This document shows, one piece after another, positions 1 through 9,640 of a stretch of DNA of 49,917 bases (position 1 is the first letter of the stretch; each line of letters opens with the position of its first letter). A program made the translations under genes and the position numbers. Source of the stretch: Oceanobacter sp. 1_MG-2023 (GTDB lineage Bacteria; Pseudomonadota; Gammaproteobacteria; Pseudomonadales; Oceanobacteraceae); NCBI RefSeq assembly GCF_030689025.1, contig NZ_JAUYWA010000026.1, forward strand, positions 1-49,917, given 5' to 3'. The notes beneath the pieces were generated by a model that saw nothing but the letters and a program-made list of their open reading frames with translations, was not told where the DNA came from and made no database searches.

Positions 1-1
1 T

Positions 2-77
2 GTCCCCATCGTCTAGAGGCCTAGGACACTGCCCTTTCACGGCGGCAACAGGGGTTCGAATCCCCTTGGGGATGCCA
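2..77 (+). tRNA. tRNA-Glu (anticodon TTC)
   Basis: Full 76-base cloverleaf with encoded CCA end: acceptor GTCCCCA pairs with TGGGGAT, the anticodon loop reads CTTTCAC (TTC), and the T arm contains GGTTCGAATCC. An identical copy lies at 9273-9348. Its promoter must lie before the window start; it is probably co-transcribed with the tRNA-Gly 39 bases downstream, since I see no separate promoter between them. Confidence 0.97.
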
Positions 78-116
78 CTCTCTTGATACTATGATAGAGT
101 AGTATGGAAGAGATAA

Positions 117-192
<76 letters not shown>

Positions 193-198
193 GATTCT

Positions 199-232
199 AA
201 AAAGCCGATTCAGAAATGAGTCGGCTTTTTTA
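199..232 (+). terminator. Rho-independent terminator of the Glu-Gly tRNA transcript
   Basis: Inverted repeat AAAAAGCCGA / TCGGCTTTTTT with a short loop and a T-run, directly after tRNA-Gly. Confidence 0.9.
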
Positions 233-318
233 TTGTATTTTTGCCAAAAAATCTGCGTTTTAGCGCCGCTCAAGTGCAGGTGTGATTGGCGCACTTGAGC
301 TGTTGTATCCCGGCTTCC

Positions 319-627
319 TTATTGTGCTTCATCCTGTTGCTGGAACTGGTCTATTTCTTCATCGGTTAGGTAGTGCAGGCAATCGCCACCGAAGATCCAC
401 AGCAGTTCTCGATCAATAACAGGGGCGAGTTGTGGAGTGTGCATCATCAGATTGTTGAGCCATTGACGGGTATCTTCATAAGCTGTTTCAGACTGTTGCG
501 TCAGCTGATCAATTAAAGACTCAAGCTGGTGTATCATATCAGTACTGATGACTTCGCTTTCACTAGCCGCTGCCAAGCGGCTTTTTAGTGTTTGCAGCAA
601 GCGGATGTGGTTCGGTTGTTCGCTCAT
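319..627 (-). CDS. Small conserved protein, probably PA2817 family
   Basis: Predicted 102-residue acidic, mostly helical soluble protein with no signal peptide. The start was set at the internal ATG (MSEQPNHI), because the longer frame would run into the neighbouring ATPase gene. It resembles from memory the pseudomonad PA2817 family of unknown function, and the central WLNNLMMHTP stretch and C-terminal IFGGDCLHYL stretch look like conserved blocks. It is divergent from the ABC ATPase gene with only 26 bases between starts, so the two share a promoter region. No function can be given. Confidence 0.7.
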   Translation of the reverse strand: MSEQPNHIRLLQTLKSRLAAASESEVISTDMIHQLESLIDQLTQQSETAYEDTRQWLNNLMMHTPQLAPVIDRELLWIFGGDCLHYLTDEEIDQFQQQDEAQ

Positions 628-653
628 GTATTTTCTCAAACAGGTTGATTTGT

Positions 654-1574
654 ATGGTTCCGGCACTGAAAGTTCAGGGCTTATCCAAAGTGTATGACAA
701 TGGTTTCCAGGCGCTCAAAGGGATTGATTTGAGTGTGGAGCAGGGGGACTTTTTTGCCCTGCTGGGCCCGAATGGTGCGGGCAAGTCTACCACGTTAGGT
801 ATTTTATCGGGGTTGGTGCAAAAAACGGCTGGCTTGGCTGAAGTGATGGGCTTTGACGTCAATAAGCAGTCATTTGGAGCCCGTCTCAATTTGGGGGTTG
901 TACCGCAAGAGTTTAATTTTAACCAGTTTGAAAAGGTTGAAGATGTTGTGGTCACGCAGGCCGGATATTTTGGACTGAGTCGGCGTGAAGCGCGAACAAG
1001 CGCTGAATATCTGCTGAAAGAGCTGGACCTGTGGGATAAGCGTGATGAGCCATCCAGGATGTTGTCTGGTGGGATGAAGCGGCGCTTGATGATTGCTCGT
1101 GCGTTGGTGCACAAACCCAAGGTGCTGATTCTGGATGAGCCAACCGCCGGGGTTGATATTGAACTGCGGCGTTCGATGTGGACCTTTATGAAGGCTCTGA
1201 ATGAAGCGGGCACGACCATTATTCTGACTACGCATTACCTGGAAGAAGCGGAGCAACTGTGTCGCAATATTGCGATTATCAATCGCGGGGAGATCGTTCG
1301 CTGCACCAGTGTTCGTGCATTGTTGGCCAATATGAAGTCTGAGACCTTTGTGTTTGACCTGATGTCGCAAGCTCCTGCCGATTTGCAGCTGGCCGGATGG
1401 GTTGTCCGGGTTGTGGGGGAGGATACCATCGAGGTGGTTGTCAAGGAGGGTCAGAGTATCAATAGCGTGTTTGAGGCCTTGTCTGCCAAGGGGTGTCTGG
1501 TGCGTAGTATGCGGCCCAAATCCAATCGTCTGGAAGAGTTGTTTGTGGATCTGGTGCAAGGAGATAACCAATGA
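654..1574 (+). CDS. ABC-2 type exporter, ATP-binding subunit (YadG-like)
   Basis: A 306-residue ABC ATPase that would power export with the adjacent ABC-2 permease. Visible motifs are Walker A GPNGAGKST (about residues 38-46), the signature LSGGMKRR, Walker B VLILDEP and the switch histidine in TTHYLEEAE. A C-terminal region of about 80 residues follows the nucleotide-binding domain, as in the drug/polysaccharide ABC-2 group. The ATG at 654 is preferred over an upstream in-frame start because the latter would overlap the divergent gene and add unrelated residues. Its stop overlaps the permease start (ATGA), indicating translational coupling. Substrate unknown; the closest named relatives are E. 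coli YadG/YadH, themselves uncharacterised. Confidence 0.93.
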   Translation: MVPALKVQGLSKVYDNGFQALKGIDLSVEQGDFFALLGPNGAGKSTTLGILSGLVQKTAGLAEVMGFDVNKQSFGARLNLGVVPQEFNFNQFEKVEDVVVTQAGYFGLSRREARTSAEYLLKELDLWDKRDEPSRMLSGGMKRRLMIARALVHKPKVLILDEPTAGVDIELRRSMWTFMKALNEAGTTIILTTHYLEEAEQLCRNIAIINRGEIVRCTSVRALLANMKSETFVFDLMSQAPADLQLAGWVVRVVGEDTIEVVVKEGQSINSVFEALSAKGCLVRSMRPKSNRLEELFVDLVQGDNQ

Positions 1575-2347
1575 GTCATTTGACCGTGCAGTGGGTGGCA
1601 TTAAAGACGATCGTGGTTAAAGAAGTTCGCCGTTTTACGCGGATCTGGCAGCAAACCCTGGTGCCGCCTGCAATTACGATGACCTTGTATTTTGTGATTT
1701 TTGGTAATCTGATCGGCTCCCGGATCGGCGAAATGGGTGGCGTGGACTATATGTCCTTTATCGTGCCAGGTCTGATTATGATGAGTGTGATTACCAATGC
1801 GTATGGCAATGTGGCCTCATCGTTTTTCAGTAATAAATTCCAGCAGAGTATCGAGGAATTGATGGTGGCTCCGGTTCATCCTGCCACCATTCTGCTGGGG
1901 TTTGTCTCGGGGGGAGTCGCCAGGGGAGTTATGGTGGGCGTCATTGTGACTCTGTTGTCGTTGTATTTTACCGATTTGACGATTCATCATATCGGCGTTG
2001 TGGTCGGCATTGTTTTGCTGTCGGCGGTGCTGTTTTCACTGGGTGGCTTTATTAATGGGGTGCATGCCCGTACTTTTGATGATATCGCGATTGTTCCCAC
2101 TTTTGTGATTACACCGTTGACGTATCTGGGGGGTGTTTTTTACTCGATCAGTTTGCTGCCAGAGCATTGGCAGTGGGTATCTCAACTGAATCCGATTTTA
2201 TATATGGTGAATACCTTTCGTTATGGCATTCTGGGTGTGTCGGATGTTGATGTAGTGTTTTCATTTTTAATGATGGGTGTGTTTATCGTAATTCTGAGCA
2301 GCTATAGTTTGTGGTTGCTCAAACGCGGCACTGGCATGAGGCAATAA
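1571..2347 (+). CDS. ABC-2 type exporter, permease subunit (YadH-like)
   Basis: A 258-residue inner-membrane protein with about six hydrophobic segments and the ABC-2 membrane fold. The first cytoplasmic stretch (VKEVRRFTRIWQQT) and the late LTYLGGVFYSISLLPEHWQW segment are typical of the YadH/NodJ-like branch. It overlaps the ATPase stop by four bases (ATGA), so the two form one exporter. The following queF starts only 5 bases after its stop, suggesting co-transcription without functional link. Confidence 0.93.
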   Translation: MSHLTVQWVALKTIVVKEVRRFTRIWQQTLVPPAITMTLYFVIFGNLIGSRIGEMGGVDYMSFIVPGLIMMSVITNAYGNVASSFFSNKFQQSIEELMVAPVHPATILLGFVSGGVARGVMVGVIVTLLSLYFTDLTIHHIGVVVGIVLLSAVLFSLGGFINGVHARTFDDIAIVPTFVITPLTYLGGVFYSISLLPEHWQWVSQLNPILYMVNTFRYGILGVSDVDVVFSFLMMGVFIVILSSYSLWLLKRGTGMRQ

Positions 2348-2352
2348 AGGTT

Positions 2353-3177
2353 ATGGCAACGATTGATTCTGAATTAAACCCGCTGGGAAAGTCGTCTGTT
2401 TACAAGGATGAATATGACGCCTCTTTATTGTTTGCTATTCCTCGGGCGGAAGGCCGCTCCCGTCTGGTCGGGGGGGATTTTGTGCCTGTGTATGGCGAAG
2501 ATATCTGGAATGCGTATGAATTGTCATGGCTGAACGCAAAAGGTAAGCCTGTGGTGGCGATGGGGGAGTTTCGGATTCCGGCTACAGGTGCCAACCTGAT
2601 TGAATCCAAGTCCTTCAAGTTATATCTGAATTCCTATAACCAGACTCGGTTTGACTCTCCTGCGGATGTCCAGGCCCGGATGGCGGCTGATTTATCGGCG
2701 GCCGCGGGATGTGCGGTCACGGTTGAATTAACGGCATTGCCGGATGTACTGGACTTTGGCACGGCACCGACAGCCCTGTGTGTTGATGATCTGGACGTGA
2801 CTATTACAGCCTATCAGCCCGATGGTACGTTGTTGGCGACGGCAGATGGCGAATTTGATGGCTGGTTGTGCTCTCACTTGCTGAAGTCGAATTGTCCGGT
2901 GACGGGGCAGCCAGACTGGGGGAGCGTGTATGTATATTATCGCGGCCCTGTGATTGTACCTGAATCCTTTCTCGCTTATGTGGTGTCGATGAGGCAGCAC
3001 CAGGGCTTTCATGAGCAATGTGTGGAGCAGATATTCCAGGATATCAACCGCTTCTGCCACCCTGAATCTTTGATCGTTTGTGCTCGTTATGTGCGCAGGG
3101 GAGGGTTGGATATCAACCCGGTACGCTCATCGCTTGAAGGTGTATCGCTGGAAAATTTCCGAACCGTTCGTCAGTAA
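2353..3177 (+). CDS. queF: NADPH-dependent 7-cyano-7-deazaguanine reductase (PreQ0 reductase)
   Basis: Reduces the nitrile of preQ0 to the amine preQ1 in the cytoplasm, a step in queuosine synthesis for tRNA wobble modification. The 274-residue length and two-part layout match the long (type II, E. coli-like) QueF. The NADPH/QueF motif ESKSFKLYLNS (about 84-94) lies in the first half, and the catalytic cysteine falls in SNCPVTGQPDWG (Cys181) in the second. Start set at ATG 2353 since the longer frame would overlap the permease gene; family members begin at a similar point. Tightly packed after the ABC permease gene. Confidence 0.96.
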   Translation: MATIDSELNPLGKSSVYKDEYDASLLFAIPRAEGRSRLVGGDFVPVYGEDIWNAYELSWLNAKGKPVVAMGEFRIPATGANLIESKSFKLYLNSYNQTRFDSPADVQARMAADLSAAAGCAVTVELTALPDVLDFGTAPTALCVDDLDVTITAYQPDGTLLATADGEFDGWLCSHLLKSNCPVTGQPDWGSVYVYYRGPVIVPESFLAYVVSMRQHQGFHEQCVEQIFQDINRFCHPESLIVCARYVRRGGLDINPVRSSLEGVSLENFRTVRQ

Positions 3178-3207
3178 GAGGTGCGCAGGTTGTCTGGGGG
3201 CTGTTGC

Positions 3208-4668
3208 TTATTTTGATGATTTCATCTGTGCGGCGACTTTGGCCGCACGCTGTTGGGCGGTCGGGGCTTGTCGTTCTGGGGCGCGGGTTTTGACCTGGTT
3301 TCTTAGTTTACTGGCTGCCTGTTCCAGTGCTTCAGCGACCTTGCTGCGCTCACTATCACGTACTTTCTCGGATTCCAGATACAGTGAAAAACCTTCGGTT
3401 TCATGATTCATAAAGCCGGAGTTGGCGCCGAGATCCCGGCGGTAATCGACTACCTGATAAAGCGGTACCGGATCGCGGAACCCTTTCACCATGGCAGTTC
3501 CTCGTTGTCGACAGATGATTTTGTCTTTAACCAATGAGAATGTATCGTGAGAGATAAGGATTTCTCCGGCATCAGCCGCACTTTCAAGTCGGCTGGCCAG
3601 GTTTACCTCTTTGCCAACGATGGTGTAATCCATGCGGCTTTCGGTGCCAAAGTTACCAACGGTGCAATAGCCGGTATTGATGCCCATGCGGATTTGTAAT
3701 GGCGTCGTCATTCCTTGTTCGGTCCAGTGTTTTCTCAGCTTGAGCATATGGCGGCGCATTTCAATGGCCATGGCAACACATGCCAGGGCATCCCGTTTGA
3801 CGCCTTTGGTGTTCGGGTCGCCAAAAAAAATCATAATGCCATCACCAATAAATTTGTCGATGGTGCCGCCATACTTCATGGCGATTTCGGACATATCGGT
3901 CAGGTAACCATTCAGTAGATCGGTGAGAGGCTCGGCTTCCATTTGTTCCGACAAGGAAGAAAAGCCAACGATATCAGAAAAGAAGATAACCAGCTTTTTG
4001 CGTTGCGTCTCAAGCTTGGCTTCGCGTTTACCATTAAAAATAGATTCTCTTACTTGCGGAGCGACGTATCGGGATACCTGGGTCGATAATTCCTGAAAGC
4101 GGTCTATCTGGCTTTTCAGGCGATACTGCATGGCGCCAATCTGGTTGCTCTGGCGTCTGGCGAACAGTGCCAGGGCAGCAAAAAAAATCGCGGTTGCTAC
4201 ACCACAAACAATAACCAGGGTATTAGGTATAAGATCGGCCTGCCATGAGCTGAGCCAGAGATAAGAAGCCATCATGCTGGTTGCAGAAATCAATACGCCA
4301 GACAGCCAGCTGGCCTTGCTGCCTGTCAGAATCAGACTGGTATTCAGCATTAGCAAGGCGGGGAGGGTCAGTTCAATGGGCGCGTGAATGAGTCCCAGTA
4401 ATAGGCCGGTAATGGCGGCATCTATTTGTGTCCAGAAAGTGAGAGCTGTATCGCGATTCCAGGGAGTGCGACGCTCAATGACTTCGACCAGGTGTGGGTA
4501 GACCAGGCAGAATGCCAAGGCGGTCCAAAAATTTTCAGGCCAGTAGTGGATGAAAATACCGGCAGCAATCGTCACTGCGCCCGTCCCGTAGCCCAGTATG
4601 CGCGCAATGTAATCTGGGTAGGGGGTGGTTCGGGGGGCTGTATCAATGTTTTCGACTAAATCGCTCAT
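3208..4668 (-). CDS. cyaB: Class III adenylate cyclase with N-terminal MASE2-like membrane domain (CyaB-like)
   Basis: Makes cyclic AMP from ATP at the inner membrane. The first ~190 residues contain about six hydrophobic segments (MASE2-type sensor), then a linker and the catalytic domain at about 230-420. Metal-binding aspartates are visible in FFSDIVGFS and GDGIMIFFGD; MDYTIVGKEVNLASRLE supplies the adenine-selecting Asp and the transition-state Asn/Arg, supporting adenylate rather than guanylate cyclase. Similar in layout to Pseudomonas aeruginosa CyaB, which feeds the Vfr regulon. A Lys/Arg/Ala-rich C-terminal tail of about 60 residues is extra. ATG 4668 (MSDLVEN) was preferred to a GTG 33 bases upstream. 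Convergent with queF. Confidence 0.9.
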   Translation of the reverse strand: MSDLVENIDTAPRTTPYPDYIARILGYGTGAVTIAAGIFIHYWPENFWTALAFCLVYPHLVEVIERRTPWNRDTALTFWTQIDAAITGLLLGLIHAPIELTLPALLMLNTSLILTGSKASWLSGVLISATSMMASYLWLSSWQADLIPNTLVIVCGVATAIFFAALALFARRQSNQIGAMQYRLKSQIDRFQELSTQVSRYVAPQVRESIFNGKREAKLETQRKKLVIFFSDIVGFSSLSEQMEAEPLTDLLNGYLTDMSEIAMKYGGTIDKFIGDGIMIFFGDPNTKGVKRDALACVAMAIEMRRHMLKLRKHWTEQGMTTPLQIRMGINTGYCTVGNFGTESRMDYTIVGKEVNLASRLESAADAGEILISHDTFSLVKDKIICRQRGTAMVKGFRDPVPLYQVVDYRRDLGANSGFMNHETEGFSLYLESEKVRDSERSKVAEALEQAASKLRNQVKTRAPERQAPTAQQRAAKVAAQMKSSK

Positions 4669-4979
4669 AGTTCTGCCATGGGTACTTTCGGCTGCCGCCA
4701 CCCTGAATCTGAATAAAATGAATTACTATCGCCTGTATAGCGGTAAATGTGAGCTGCATCAAGGAGAGTCCGTGATGAAAATGGTGCTGGTTGATATATG
4801 TCTTGAGGTTATGAAGAAAAGATGACAAAGCCAAGCAGAACTTGGTTGCATCAAATCTGGCCCATTTCGGGATTGCGAGATGGGGTGTTGCCGGCTTGGC
4901 CAAGGGGCTTGAGTGGAGGAGTGAGTGCTGGATATTGTGGGTGACTCAAGAGCGGCTGCCAATAAACAACAATTTTTGG

Positions 4980-5008
4980 TTGACGCGCTAGGTGTAGATC
5001 AGTATATT
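4980..5008 (+). promoter_or_regulatory. Sigma70 promoter of tRNA-Ser
   Basis: TTGACG, 17-base spacer, TATATT, followed by GCGCGG, a GC-rich discriminator typical of growth-rate and stringently controlled stable RNA promoters. The tRNA starts 35 bases downstream. Apart from this promoter, the gap from 4669 to 5043 shows no gene. Confidence 0.8.
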
Positions 5009-5043
5009 GCGCGGCCTCTGTTGGGGGTAAGTTCCTGACGTAA

Positions 5044-5131
5044 GGTGAGGTGTCCGAGTGGCTGAAGGAGCACGCCTGGAAAGTGTGTATACCGCAAGGT
5101 ATCGAGGGTTCGAATCCCTCCCTCACCGCCA
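5044..5131 (+). tRNA. tRNA-Ser (anticodon GGA)
   Basis: 88-base class II tRNA with long variable arm and encoded CCA. Acceptor GGTGAGG pairs with CCTCACC, the anticodon loop is CTGGAAA (GGA), and the T arm reads GGGTTCGAATCCC. Confidence 0.97.
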
Positions 5132-5140
5132 TTATTCAAT

Positions 5141-5178
5141 AAAGAGCCCTTAGCTTTTAATAGCTTGGGGCTTTTTTT
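5141..5178 (+). terminator. Rho-independent terminator of tRNA-Ser
   Basis: AAAGAGCCC and GGGCTTTTTTT form a stem with an A/T-rich interior and a T7 tail, directly after the tRNA. Confidence 0.85.
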
Positions 5179-6080
5179 GTTCGGCAAGTTACTCATCATC
5201 CTGTCATCCTGAATACGTTGTTTTTGTGTGCAGGTGGCGCCTTCTGGATTGGTGTCTCCGCGTTTGGTCAAAAGTTGTTTGCTGCACTGGATACTGATCA
5301 GGGACGTTACAAATATCCCGTTAATTCTGGAAAGGGCTTTCCAGGTTGGTGGAAGTATTCATCTTTTATCTTGTGGCAGTGACCTGGAAGTCGTTTAATA
5401 AGTGATCTGTTGTATTCCCTTCTTTTTTCTATTCTGAGCTGTATTCGTAACGCTCGAACAGGCATTTTGCTGGCTTGAGTTTCTATTGGATTAATCATCT
5501 GATTTTGTCCGCTTGCCGGGATTCATCTGGGCGCTGTGTTCTGGCTGGTTGACTGGATCATGGCCGTGATCAAGCTGGTCTGTTTGGGTGTCGCTTGGAG
5601 GTCTGGTTGTGAAATTCGGGGGTGACGGGGTATGTTGAGCGTGCGGAAGTATGTTGGGTGAAAAATTCGGATAGTAGTATTGGGGATAACAACTTGTTTG
5701 TGTGATTTTTGAACCTGGCACGCGGTACTGTGTTTCGAGATGCTGTATCATCAAATTCCAGTGAGATCAGTTCTGAAATCGGTTTGGTATTTTGTCGATC
5801 ATTGTTGATGAGGTCCGGATTGTTGCATGATAATTGCTTGTCACTCTGACAACTAATACGGAATACGACAGGTAACGTGTTGATTTGGATGGCAAATGCT
5901 CTTTTTAATGTATGAACGACACCATTTGGGAGAAGCCGAAGCAGGCTGTCGCTCTACCTGGCAGGCTCTTGGTTTGGTTGATGACCTGGTTGGGTTGGTG
6001 CGTATTTTTGAATGTGCTGTTTGTGTTTGTGCCACGAATGGATACTTGAGCAATGAGATGGTTGGTATGGAGCCAGGTCA
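5179..6080. other. 900-base gap with no supported gene
   Basis: The strand is G/T-rich and carries only short frames without recognisable families. One frame at 5896-6084 overlaps the next gene by ATGA, which imitates coupling, but its 62-residue product is Cys-rich in no known pattern and has no clear ribosome binding site. The stretch may hold the promoter of the capsule gene or a decayed gene; I see no RNA gene or repeat. Confidence 0.5.
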
Positions 6081-7457
6081 ATGAAGGTTGTTACGGATGA
6101 CGCATCACACTTGCATCAGGCATTGATGCAAGCTGAGTCATTATCCAAAAAAAGTCATCCGAGCAGTAAAGCGGCTTCCGATAACGGCAAGGTATTGCTA
6201 CTGCAAGGGCCTGTTGGGCCATTTTTCAAGCGATTGCAGCGTTATTTGACGTCTGAAGGTATGGATGTCAACCGGATTTGTTTTAATCCGGCGGACTTGC
6301 TGTATTCCTGCCGTAAGAATCGCATTTATTTCAGTGGCGGGTTTATTGAATGGCGCCGTTGGTTAAGAAAATACCTTCACGTTTCTCGTCCTGATGTCAT
6401 TATCTTGTTTGGGTCCGAGCGTCCGGCTCATCGTATTGCCCGGCAGTTGGCGGAGCGTTTGGGTATCCGGGTGTTGTCGCTTGAAGAGGGGTATATCCGA
6501 CCTGGTTTTGTGACGATGGAAGAGGGTGGTAATAATGCCAGTTCGCCATTGGCTGGTGTGACGCCTGATGTGTTTTTTTCTCCGCAAGAAAGAACGACGG
6601 AAGTGGGAGTGCCATACAAAAGTTTCGGAAAAATGAGCCGTTATGGGGCGATGTATTATGGCATTCGCACTTTTTTGAGTATTGGTGCTCAAAAACAGCT
6701 CTTTCATCGCCGCTTTCACTGGTGGGAAGAGTGTTTTCGTTGGGGGCGGAATGCGTATCGGCGTTTGGCTGGCCAGGGAAATAATTTTGCCACGATCCAG
6801 CGATTACTTGAGCATTGGGACAAGCATTTTTTTCTGGTACCACTGCAAGTCTCTGCGGACTCTAATATGCAAGCAGCCGCGCTTGGCTGGAATTCAATGC
6901 GGTTGATCTCTTCCTCTATGAGGTCGTTCGCAGTCACCGCGCCTTTAAATACCCGCCTTGTCTTCAAAATACATCCTTTGGAGCGAGGCCACTGTGACTA
7001 CTTGTCGTTTATCGCCGAGGAGGCGCAACGGCTGGGCGTTGGCGATCGGGTGGATATTATTGATACCGGGTCATTGGGGTTATTGGCTCGCCATGCGGCC
7101 GGTATGATTACGATTAATAGCACTTCTGGTTTGTCGGCCATTCACCACGGTATTCCCTTGCTGGTGATTGGCAAGGCTGTTTACGCCAATCCGGTGTTGG
7201 CGGTGTGTGCCAACGGGCAGCCGGATTTTGATCACTTCTGGACTTGCCATTATGTGGCAGAGCTGTCGATACGGCGTGGCTATCTCGAGTGGCTGAAGCA
7301 AGAAGCCTTGGTTGCCGGTGATTTTTATGTGGAAGATGGAATAACACAGGCATGTCACGGAATCGCGGAGAAGGTCACGTCGTATCTGCAGAGTGACTGT
7401 GTTGGTGAATGCTTGGCGTCTATCGATCCCGAACCTCGCCAGGTCTCTGTGGTTTAG
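6081..7457 (+). CDS. Capsule polysaccharide synthesis protein, KpsS-like putative beta-Kdo transferase
   Basis: A 458-residue protein of the Capsule_synth (KpsC/KpsS/LipB) family. In known members these cytoplasmic enzymes add the beta-Kdo linker onto phosphatidylglycerol, which anchors exported capsule. Family marks visible are LLLQGPVGPFF near residue 40, SLEEGYIRPGFVTMEEGG around 133-150, FKIHPLERG (the K-x-H-P motif) near 295, and INSTSGLSAIHHGIPLLVIG around 345. One domain and this length suggest the KpsS rather than the two-domain KpsC type. It stands alone here, but kdsC-like, epimerase and kdsB genes follow within 3 kb, so a capsule or capsule-like glycolipid role is plausible. Ribosome binding site is weak. 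Confidence 0.85.
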   Translation: MKVVTDDASHLHQALMQAESLSKKSHPSSKAASDNGKVLLLQGPVGPFFKRLQRYLTSEGMDVNRICFNPADLLYSCRKNRIYFSGGFIEWRRWLRKYLHVSRPDVIILFGSERPAHRIARQLAERLGIRVLSLEEGYIRPGFVTMEEGGNNASSPLAGVTPDVFFSPQERTTEVGVPYKSFGKMSRYGAMYYGIRTFLSIGAQKQLFHRRFHWWEECFRWGRNAYRRLAGQGNNFATIQRLLEHWDKHFFLVPLQVSADSNMQAAALGWNSMRLISSSMRSFAVTAPLNTRLVFKIHPLERGHCDYLSFIAEEAQRLGVGDRVDIIDTGSLGLLARHAAGMITINSTSGLSAIHHGIPLLVIGKAVYANPVLAVCANGQPDFDHFWTCHYVAELSIRRGYLEWLKQEALVAGDFYVEDGITQACHGIAEKVTSYLQSDCVGECLASIDPEPRQVSVV

Positions 7458-7489
7458 TGGTTTGGCGTGGCTGAATTGATCGACAGTCC

Positions 7490-7518
7490 GTGCCAGTTGC
7501 TGTCTATTTCTCTATAAT
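7490..7518 (+). promoter_or_regulatory. Probable gltX promoter
   Basis: A perfect -10 TATAAT (7513-7518) lies 34 bases before the gltX ATG; the -35 at the proper distance is poor (GTGCCA). Confidence 0.45.
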
Positions 7519-7552
7519 CCCGGGCTGAATTCATCTGGTTTTGAGAGACATC

Positions 7553-9073
7553 ATGACAGTCCGCACCCGAGTTGCGCCTTCTCCAACTGGCGATCCGCAC
7601 GTTGGCACCGCTTATATTGCACTCTTCAATCTTGCATTTGCCCGCCAGCATGGTGGTCAGTTTTTATTGCGTATTGAGGATACGGATCAGCAGCGCAGCT
7701 CGCCGGAGTCCGAACAGGCCATTCTCGACAGCCTGCGCTGGTTAGGGATGGAATGGGATGAAGGCCCGGATGTGGGTGGCCCTCATGGGCCATACCGCCA
7801 AAGTGAGCGTCGCGATATTTACCTCGATCATGTACAGCAGCTGCTGGATAAAGGCTGTGCATTCAAATGTTACCGCACGGCAGCAGAGTTGAATGACTTG
7901 CGCATTCAGCGTGAAGCCGAGGGTAAAAATACAGCATTAAAAGCCTCCGACCTGGAACTGCCTGCGGATGAAGTGGCGCGTCGTGAAGCAGACAATGCTC
8001 CTTTTGTTGTGCGTATGCGAGTACCGGAAGCCGGCATTTGTGTCGTCAATGACATGCTGCGTGGACCGATTGAACTCGACCTGGCACAGGTGGATGCGCA
8101 GATCTTGCTGAAATCCGATGGTATGCCTACGTATCATCTGGCGAACGTAGTCGATGACCATTTGATGGCCATTACCCATGTGATTCGGGGTGAAGAGTGG
8201 ATCAGTTCTGCTCCCAAGCACAAGCTGCTGTATGAGTACTTTGGTTGGGAAATGCCGCAGCTGTGTCATATGCCGTTGTTGCGCAATCCGGATAAAACCA
8301 AGCTGAGCAAGCGTAAAAACCCAACCTCTATCATGTTTTATGAGCGCATGGGCTTTATGCCGGAAGCGCTGCTGAATTATCTGGGGCGTATGGGTTGGTC
8401 GATGCCGGATGAGCGTGAACAGTTCAGTCGTGATGAGATGTTTGCCAATTTTGATATCAAGCGTGTCTCTTTGGGTGGGCCGGTATTTGATGTCGATAAA
8501 TTACGCTGGCTGAACAGTCTGTGGCTGCGTGGTTTGTCACCGGAGGCCTTTTGTGAGCAATTTGCCAATTGGGGCTTGCGTGCTGAAAACATGCTGCCGC
8601 TGGTGCCCCATGTTCAGCCTCGTGTTGACGTGTTCTCGGATGTTGTGCCGCTGGCAGGGCATTTTTTGTCTGGCTTGCCTGCGCTGACTGCTGAGCAGTT
8701 TGACCACAAGGCTTACGATGATGAAAAACGGTTGCAGACCCTGCAGTTTGGGTTGTGGCAGCTGGAAGCCATTCGTCATTGGGACAAGCCTGAAATTGAA
8801 CAGCGCTTGTTTGCTCTGGCTGGGCAGCTGGATCTGAAAGTCCGTGATTTTCTGTTTCCGTTTTTTATTGCCATTGCGGGCACCTCCTCGACTATATCGG
8901 TACTGGATTCAATGACCTTGCTCGGGCCGGATATGAGTCGGGCGCGTTTGCGTGTGGCGATTGATGTGCTGGGTGGTGTGGGCAAGAAGCGGCTGAAGAA
9001 AATGGAAAAGGATTACTTCGGGATTGCGCGTGCGATTGATCAGGTTCTGCTTGAGCGTGCGGCTGCCGAATAA
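7553..9073 (+). CDS. gltX: Glutamate--tRNA ligase
   Basis: Charges tRNA-Glu with glutamate in the cytoplasm. The 506-residue class I synthetase shows [12 protein letters not shown] (HIGH-type motif, residues 7-18) and TKLSKRK (KMSKS-type motif, around 245), followed by the C-terminal anticodon-binding region. ATG 7553 is preferred over an upstream TTG because it has GAGA spaced before it and starts the conserved [10 protein letters not shown] block. tRNA-Ala and tRNA-Glu genes follow directly, so the enzyme sits beside a gene for its own substrate, an arrangement also known in pseudomonads. Confidence 0.98.
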   Translation: MTVRTRVAPSPTGDPHVGTAYIALFNLAFARQHGGQFLLRIEDTDQQRSSPESEQAILDSLRWLGMEWDEGPDVGGPHGPYRQSERRDIYLDHVQQLLDKGCAFKCYRTAAELNDLRIQREAEGKNTALKASDLELPADEVARREADNAPFVVRMRVPEAGICVVNDMLRGPIELDLAQVDAQILLKSDGMPTYHLANVVDDHLMAITHVIRGEEWISSAPKHKLLYEYFGWEMPQLCHMPLLRNPDKTKLSKRKNPTSIMFYERMGFMPEALLNYLGRMGWSMPDEREQFSRDEMFANFDIKRVSLGGPVFDVDKLRWLNSLWLRGLSPEAFCEQFANWGLRAENMLPLVPHVQPRVDVFSDVVPLAGHFLSGLPALTAEQFDHKAYDDEKRLQTLQFGLWQLEAIRHWDKPEIEQRLFALAGQLDLKVRDFLFPFFIAIAGTSSTISVLDSMTLLGPDMSRARLRVAIDVLGGVGKKRLKKMEKDYFGIARAIDQVLLERAAAE

Positions 9074-9134
9074 GCTGGTAACGGCCTGCGTATCAGGCCA
9101 AGTGGTTGTTTTTACATTTATTTTAAAAAAGTAG

Positions 9135-9163
9135 TTGACGGCCACAGGGTCTCTAAGTAAGAT
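9135..9163 (+). promoter_or_regulatory. Sigma70 promoter of the tRNA-Ala/tRNA-Glu operon
   Basis: TTGACG, 17-base spacer, TAAGAT, then the GC-rich discriminator GCGC. It closely resembles the tRNA-Ser promoter at 4980 in -35 and discriminator, suggesting shared growth-rate control. Confidence 0.8.
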
Positions 9164-9181
9164 GCGCACACGTTTTGAGAC

Positions 9182-9257
9182 GGGGCCTTAGCTCAGCTGG
9201 GAGAGCGCAACACTGGCAGTGTTGAGGTCAGCGGTTCGATCCCGCTAGGCTCCACCA
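9182..9257 (+). tRNA. tRNA-Ala (anticodon GGC)
   Basis: 76-base cloverleaf with encoded CCA: acceptor GGGGCCT pairs with AGGCTCC (one G-T), anticodon loop CTGGCAG (GGC), T arm GCGGTTCGATCCCGC. Confidence 0.97.
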
Positions 9258-9272
9258 AATCTCAAAAAATAT

Positions 9273-9348
9273 GTCCCCATCGTCTAGAGGCCTAGGACAC
9301 TGCCCTTTCACGGCGGCAACAGGGGTTCGAATCCCCTTGGGGATGCCA
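9273..9348 (+). tRNA. tRNA-Glu (anticodon TTC), second copy
   Basis: Identical over 76 bases to the copy at 2-77. It is 15 bases after tRNA-Ala in the same transcript and followed by a terminator. Confidence 0.97.
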
Positions 9349-9368
9349 ACTCTATTTGGCATCAGAAG

Positions 9369-9393
9369 AAAGCGGCAGATAGCCGCTTTTTTT
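9369..9393 (+). terminator. Rho-independent terminator of the tRNA-Ala/Glu operon
   Basis: AAAGCGGC / GCCGCTTT stem with a 5-base loop running into a T-run. Confidence 0.9.
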
Positions 9394-9640
9394 GTGCCTG
9401 TCATTTTGCGAATATAATTTTACCCCCTTCGCACCTGCATCTGCCGACTGGGCCAAAAGCCAAATCAGGCGTGTTGGCGGTTGGTGTGTCTACCATCTGT
9501 TAGTGGTCGTGGCTGGCGCTGACCGGCTTATGTGCACTGACAATGACAGCAAGGTACAATGCCTACCAGTTCGCCGTTCTGGTACCTGATACTGTGTGAT
9601 CAACCAGTGGGCGACAAGATACTTGCACAGAGGAATTTTC

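Noticed and set aside
5896..6084. 62-codon frame ending in an ATGA overlap with the KpsS-like gene
   Set aside because: No recognisable family, no good ribosome binding site, and unlike-protein composition; the overlap alone is weak evidence.
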